Below, piece after piece: positions 61,876 through 64,000 of a DNA stretch of 64,000 nt. Location: assembly GCF_004364435.1 (NCBI RefSeq), contig NZ_SOCT01000001.1:62001-126000 (forward strand). The letters run 5' to 3'. The notes beneath the pieces were generated by a model. That model ran no database searches and was not told the origin of the DNA. It was given only the letters and a program-made list of their open reading frames with translations. Made by a program: the position numbers and the translations under genes. Positions within the stretch are counted from its first letter, which is position 1. Each line of letters starts with the position of its first letter. Origin of the DNA: Pseudomonas sp. LP_7_YM (lineage in GTDB: Bacteria; Pseudomonadota; Gammaproteobacteria; Pseudomonadales; Pseudomonadaceae).

Positions 61876-62256
61876 ATGTCAACCTCACAAGCAACTCGCA
61901 CCCCTATCAACTTTGCCCAGAAATACAGCCTGTTCACCGAACAATGGCAACCCAAGGTCGTCGCTCAGATGAACGATTACCAGTTCAAGCTCGCGCGGCT
62001 GGAGGGGGATTTTGTCTGGCACACCCATGCTGATACCGACGAGACCTTCATCGTCATCGAAGGCTGCCTGCGCATCGATTTCCGGGACGGTTTCGTCAAA
62101 CTCAACGCCGGAGAATTGTACGTCGTGCCCAAGGGCGTCGAGCACAAGCCCTACGCCGAGAAGGAGGTGAAGGTGATGCTGATTGAGCCAATCGGGGTGA
62201 TCAATACCGGCGACGATACCAACGAGCGGACTGCGCAGAATGATGTGTGGATCTGA
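61876..62256 (+). CDS. Cupin-domain protein
   Basis: A 126-residue single cupin barrel. Metal-binding motif 1 is VWHTHADTDETFIVIEGCLR with His and Glu residues; motif 2 is GELYVVPKGVEHKPYAEKEV with the second His. Start ATG follows CCCGTTGGAGCCCATCGA. Such small cupins are often of unknown substrate. It lies beside a LysR regulator on the other strand. Confidence 0.85.
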   Translation: MSTSQATRTPINFAQKYSLFTEQWQPKVVAQMNDYQFKLARLEGDFVWHTHADTDETFIVIEGCLRIDFRDGFVKLNAGELYVVPKGVEHKPYAEKEVKVMLIEPIGVINTGDDTNERTAQNDVWI

Positions 62257-62262
62257 GCCGAC

Positions 62263-63168
62263 TCAGGCTTGAGCTATGCCCCCTGAACCGGGCATCAACA
62301 CCGCAATCAACGCCCTGACCACCCCCGGCAGGGCGTCCAGCTCCCTTACCAGAATGCTGCGCTCGCGCACCGCCCACGGCTCGTCCAGTTCGATGGTCAT
62401 CAACTTCATGGTGCGACTGTGCCGCAGTGCGGCGGACTCGGGAATGATACCGATGCCAACACCTGCTTCAACCATTCGGCAGATCGCCTCGAAGCTCGAC
62501 ACTTGAATACGCAGTGACAGGTTTTTGCCGAGTTTTTCCACGTGATCCCTGAGGAAACTCAGCAATGTGCTGCCTTCGTGCAAACCGATGTGCTGGTAAG
62601 CGAGTGTCTGCTTTAGCGTGACTTTCGTTTGTGTGGCCAGCTCGTGGCCTTCAGGCACGGTGAGCACCAGGCGGTCGGTGCTGAAATGAATGGCCTGCAA
62701 ACCCGCTGCTTCCACGGGGCCGGCAATGATACCCATGTCGGAACTGCCGTCGAGCACGCCGCGCACGATGTCTCGCGATAACCGCTCCTGCAAGTCCACC
62801 GTCACGCCGGGGCGTTGGGCCAGAAAACCTGCCAGCACTTCGGGCAGAAACTCGGTCACCGCCGTGGTGTTGGCGAAAATGCGGATGTGTCCGGCTGAGT
62901 CCGCCCCGTAACGGGTGAACTCACTTTTCAGATAATCGACCTGGCGCATGATCAGCCGCGCATGTTTGAGGAGGCGCTGTCCGGCGGGGGTCAGTTCAAC
63001 CCCTCGGCTGTCGCGGTACAGCAGGCGCGTGTCGAACTGGCTCTCCAGGGCCTTGATGCGAGCGCTGGCGGCGGCAGGGGAAAGGAAGGCGCGGCGGGCA
63101 CCCTGAGTCAGGCTTGGGGATTCCCCGATATGAATGAAGAGGCGCAAGTCAGCCAGGTCGAAGTGCAT
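62263..63168 (-). CDS. LysR-family transcriptional regulator
   Basis: A 301-residue regulator, start MHFDLADLRLFIHIGESPSL (an upstream ATG would add 30 residues). The winged HTH is LTQGARRAFLSPAAASARIK with LESQFDTRLLYRDSRGVELT; a periplasmic-binding-like inducer domain follows (VDLQERLSRDIVRGVLDGSS ... VEAGVGIGIIPESAA). It is divergent from a MaoC/FAS1-like dehydratase gene 128 bp away, which it probably controls. The cupin stop is 7 bp from its own stop, convergent. Confidence 0.9.
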   Translation of the reverse strand: MHFDLADLRLFIHIGESPSLTQGARRAFLSPAAASARIKALESQFDTRLLYRDSRGVELTPAGQRLLKHARLIMRQVDYLKSEFTRYGADSAGHIRIFANTTAVTEFLPEVLAGFLAQRPGVTVDLQERLSRDIVRGVLDGSSDMGIIAGPVEAAGLQAIHFSTDRLVLTVPEGHELATQTKVTLKQTLAYQHIGLHEGSTLLSFLRDHVEKLGKNLSLRIQVSSFEAICRMVEAGVGIGIIPESAALRHSRTMKLMTIELDEPWAVRERSILVRELDALPGVVRALIAVLMPGSGGIAQA

Positions 63169-63296
63169 GGTTGTGTCCGGACATTGCAAAGAGCGTTCAG
63201 CATACATGAACGCCGGTATATGCAATTGCAAATTCACAGAATGCCCGCGTGCTCCCATGATCTGCTCATAACAACAAATGCAGAGGGTTCGCGTTT

Positions 63297-64000
63297 ATGA
63301 GTGCTTCAGATTCGCCTGTGGATTTCAGTGCCTGGGTCGGACGGACCGAAGAGGCTCAGGACCACTTGAGCCACAACCTGATCAAGCGTATTGCCGCCAC
63401 CTTTGGCCAGCCCGTGCCGGCGGCGGGCGACGCACTGCCCCCGCTCTGGCAGTGGTGTTTTTTCCAGGACCCGGTGTTCCAAGCCCAATTGGGCACCGAC
63501 GGTCATCCAGCCCGCGGGGGCTTTTTGCCGCCTGCCGACAATCGCAATCGCATGTGGGCCGGGGGACGCGTTGAGTTCATCCAGCCGCTGAAAGTCGGGG
63601 CCGACGCCCACCGCTTGTCGACCATCGTCAACATCGAAGAAAAGTATGGCCGCACCGGTTCGCTGCTGTTCGTCACGCTGCGCCATGACTATTCGCAAAA
63701 CGGTGAACTGTGCGTGCGTGAAGAGCAGGACATCGTCTACCGCGAGCCCAATCCGCCGAAGCTCACCAGTGGCGATGCGCCTGAGCAGGGCGACTGGAGC
63801 GAAACCATCGAGCCGACCCCGACGCTGCTGTTTCGCTACTCGGCCGTGACCTTCAACGGCCACCGCATCCACTACGACTATCCGTATGTCACCGAAGTCG
63901 AAGGCTATCCGGGATTGGTCGTCCACGGCCCGATGATCGCCACCTTCAACCTGCACGCGTTCATCCACGCCAACCCCGAGAAGCGCGTGCGCCACTTCGC
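63297..64000 (+). CDS. FAS1-like/MaoC-type dehydratase (cut by window edge)
   Basis: The first 234 codons of a hotdog-fold protein. MSASDSPVDFSAWVGRTEEA ... PADNRNRMWAGGRVEFIQPL is the N-terminal half of mesaconyl-C4-CoA hydratase or HTD2-like dehydratases, and the second hotdog has FNGHRIHYDYPYVTEVEGYP with VHGPMIATF. An AGAGGG ribosome site lies 10 bp upstream. Divergent from a LysR regulator. Relatives act in itaconate, citramalate or C5-dicarboxyl-CoA pathways; downstream genes outside the window would decide. Confidence 0.8.
   Translation, partial: MSASDSPVDFSAWVGRTEEAQDHLSHNLIKRIAATFGQPVPAAGDALPPLWQWCFFQDPVFQAQLGTDGHPARGGFLPPADNRNRMWAGGRVEFIQPLKVGADAHRLSTIVNIEEKYGRTGSLLFVTLRHDYSQNGELCVREEQDIVYREPNPPKLTSGDAPEQGDWSETIEPTPTLLFRYSAVTFNGHRIHYDYPYVTEVEGYPGLVVHGPMIATFNLHAFIHANPEKRVRHF

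Noticed and set aside
1..64000. CRISPR array or prophage structural genes
   Set aside because: No regularly spaced repeats, and no capsid, tail or terminase genes are seen; the only phage-type gene is the integrase remnant.

Overview
The window looks like a Pseudomonas chromosome segment. Evidence: high G+C, Pseudomonas-type order prmB / aroC / MFS, a DUF3509 protein, REP-like dyads with GCGAATGAATTCGCTCCCAC-type sequence, and near-saturated coding on both strands. A P. syringae-complex species is plausible but not proven from sequence alone. Two genes are cut by the window edges: a BenE-type benzoate transporter on the left and a MaoC/FAS1-like dehydratase on the right.

Layout. 1-17.6 kb is mostly core metabolism: BenE; MarR with a divergent aminotransferase and a GST; glutaredoxin-like protein; folE; Smr protein; an isochorismatase-fold protein; prmB, aroC and an MFS transporter; an acireductone-dioxygenase homologue that has lost a metal ligand; a LuxR solo with an AHL-type binding domain; DUF3509; ankyrin protein. 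17.7-20.1 kb is a complete-looking IS66-family transposase set (tnpA, tnpB, tnpC) abutting a HIT-family gene. 20.9-37.6 kb carries an LTA-synthase-like sulfatase, an RraB-like protein, the three-gene set circularly permuted ATP-grasp / alpha-E / transglutaminase, a rhodanese without its cysteine, a 31-residue membrane peptide gene, CorA, an acyltransferase, a crotonase, a cytosine permease, an HTH regulator and a PseH-like acetyltransferase.

37.7-42.0 kb is a small genomic island. A 26-bp perfect direct repeat (37716-37741 and 41979-42004) duplicates the 3' end of an intact tRNA-Ser(GGA) gene. Inside are the N-terminal remnant of a tyrosine-recombinase integrase, two membrane proteins of unknown role, a type VI secretion Hcp gene broken by a TAG at codon 100, a toxin of the polymorphic toxin type 44 family overlapping it, a membrane-anchored putative immunity protein, and a probable winged-helix DNA-binding protein. 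This orphan Hcp-toxin-immunity cassette is the most interesting part of the window.

42.3-54.4 kb is accessory metabolism and transport: a second isochorismatase-fold protein, a large chemoreceptor, a SulP transporter, MFS and EamA transporters, a ZapE/AFG1-like ATPase, PhzF, an AhpD-like protein and a haloacetate-dehalogenase-like hydrolase. 55.0-60.2 kb is a deoxyribose catabolic cluster (deoxyribokinase, FucP-type permease, DUF4432 epimerase-like protein, divergent DeoR-family repressor, deoC). Its two promoter regions share a TGTTAT-N4-ATAACA-type palindrome resembling the E. coli DeoR operator. The right end has an esterase-like lipoprotein, an AraC fragment, a cupin and a LysR regulator divergent from the truncated dehydratase gene.
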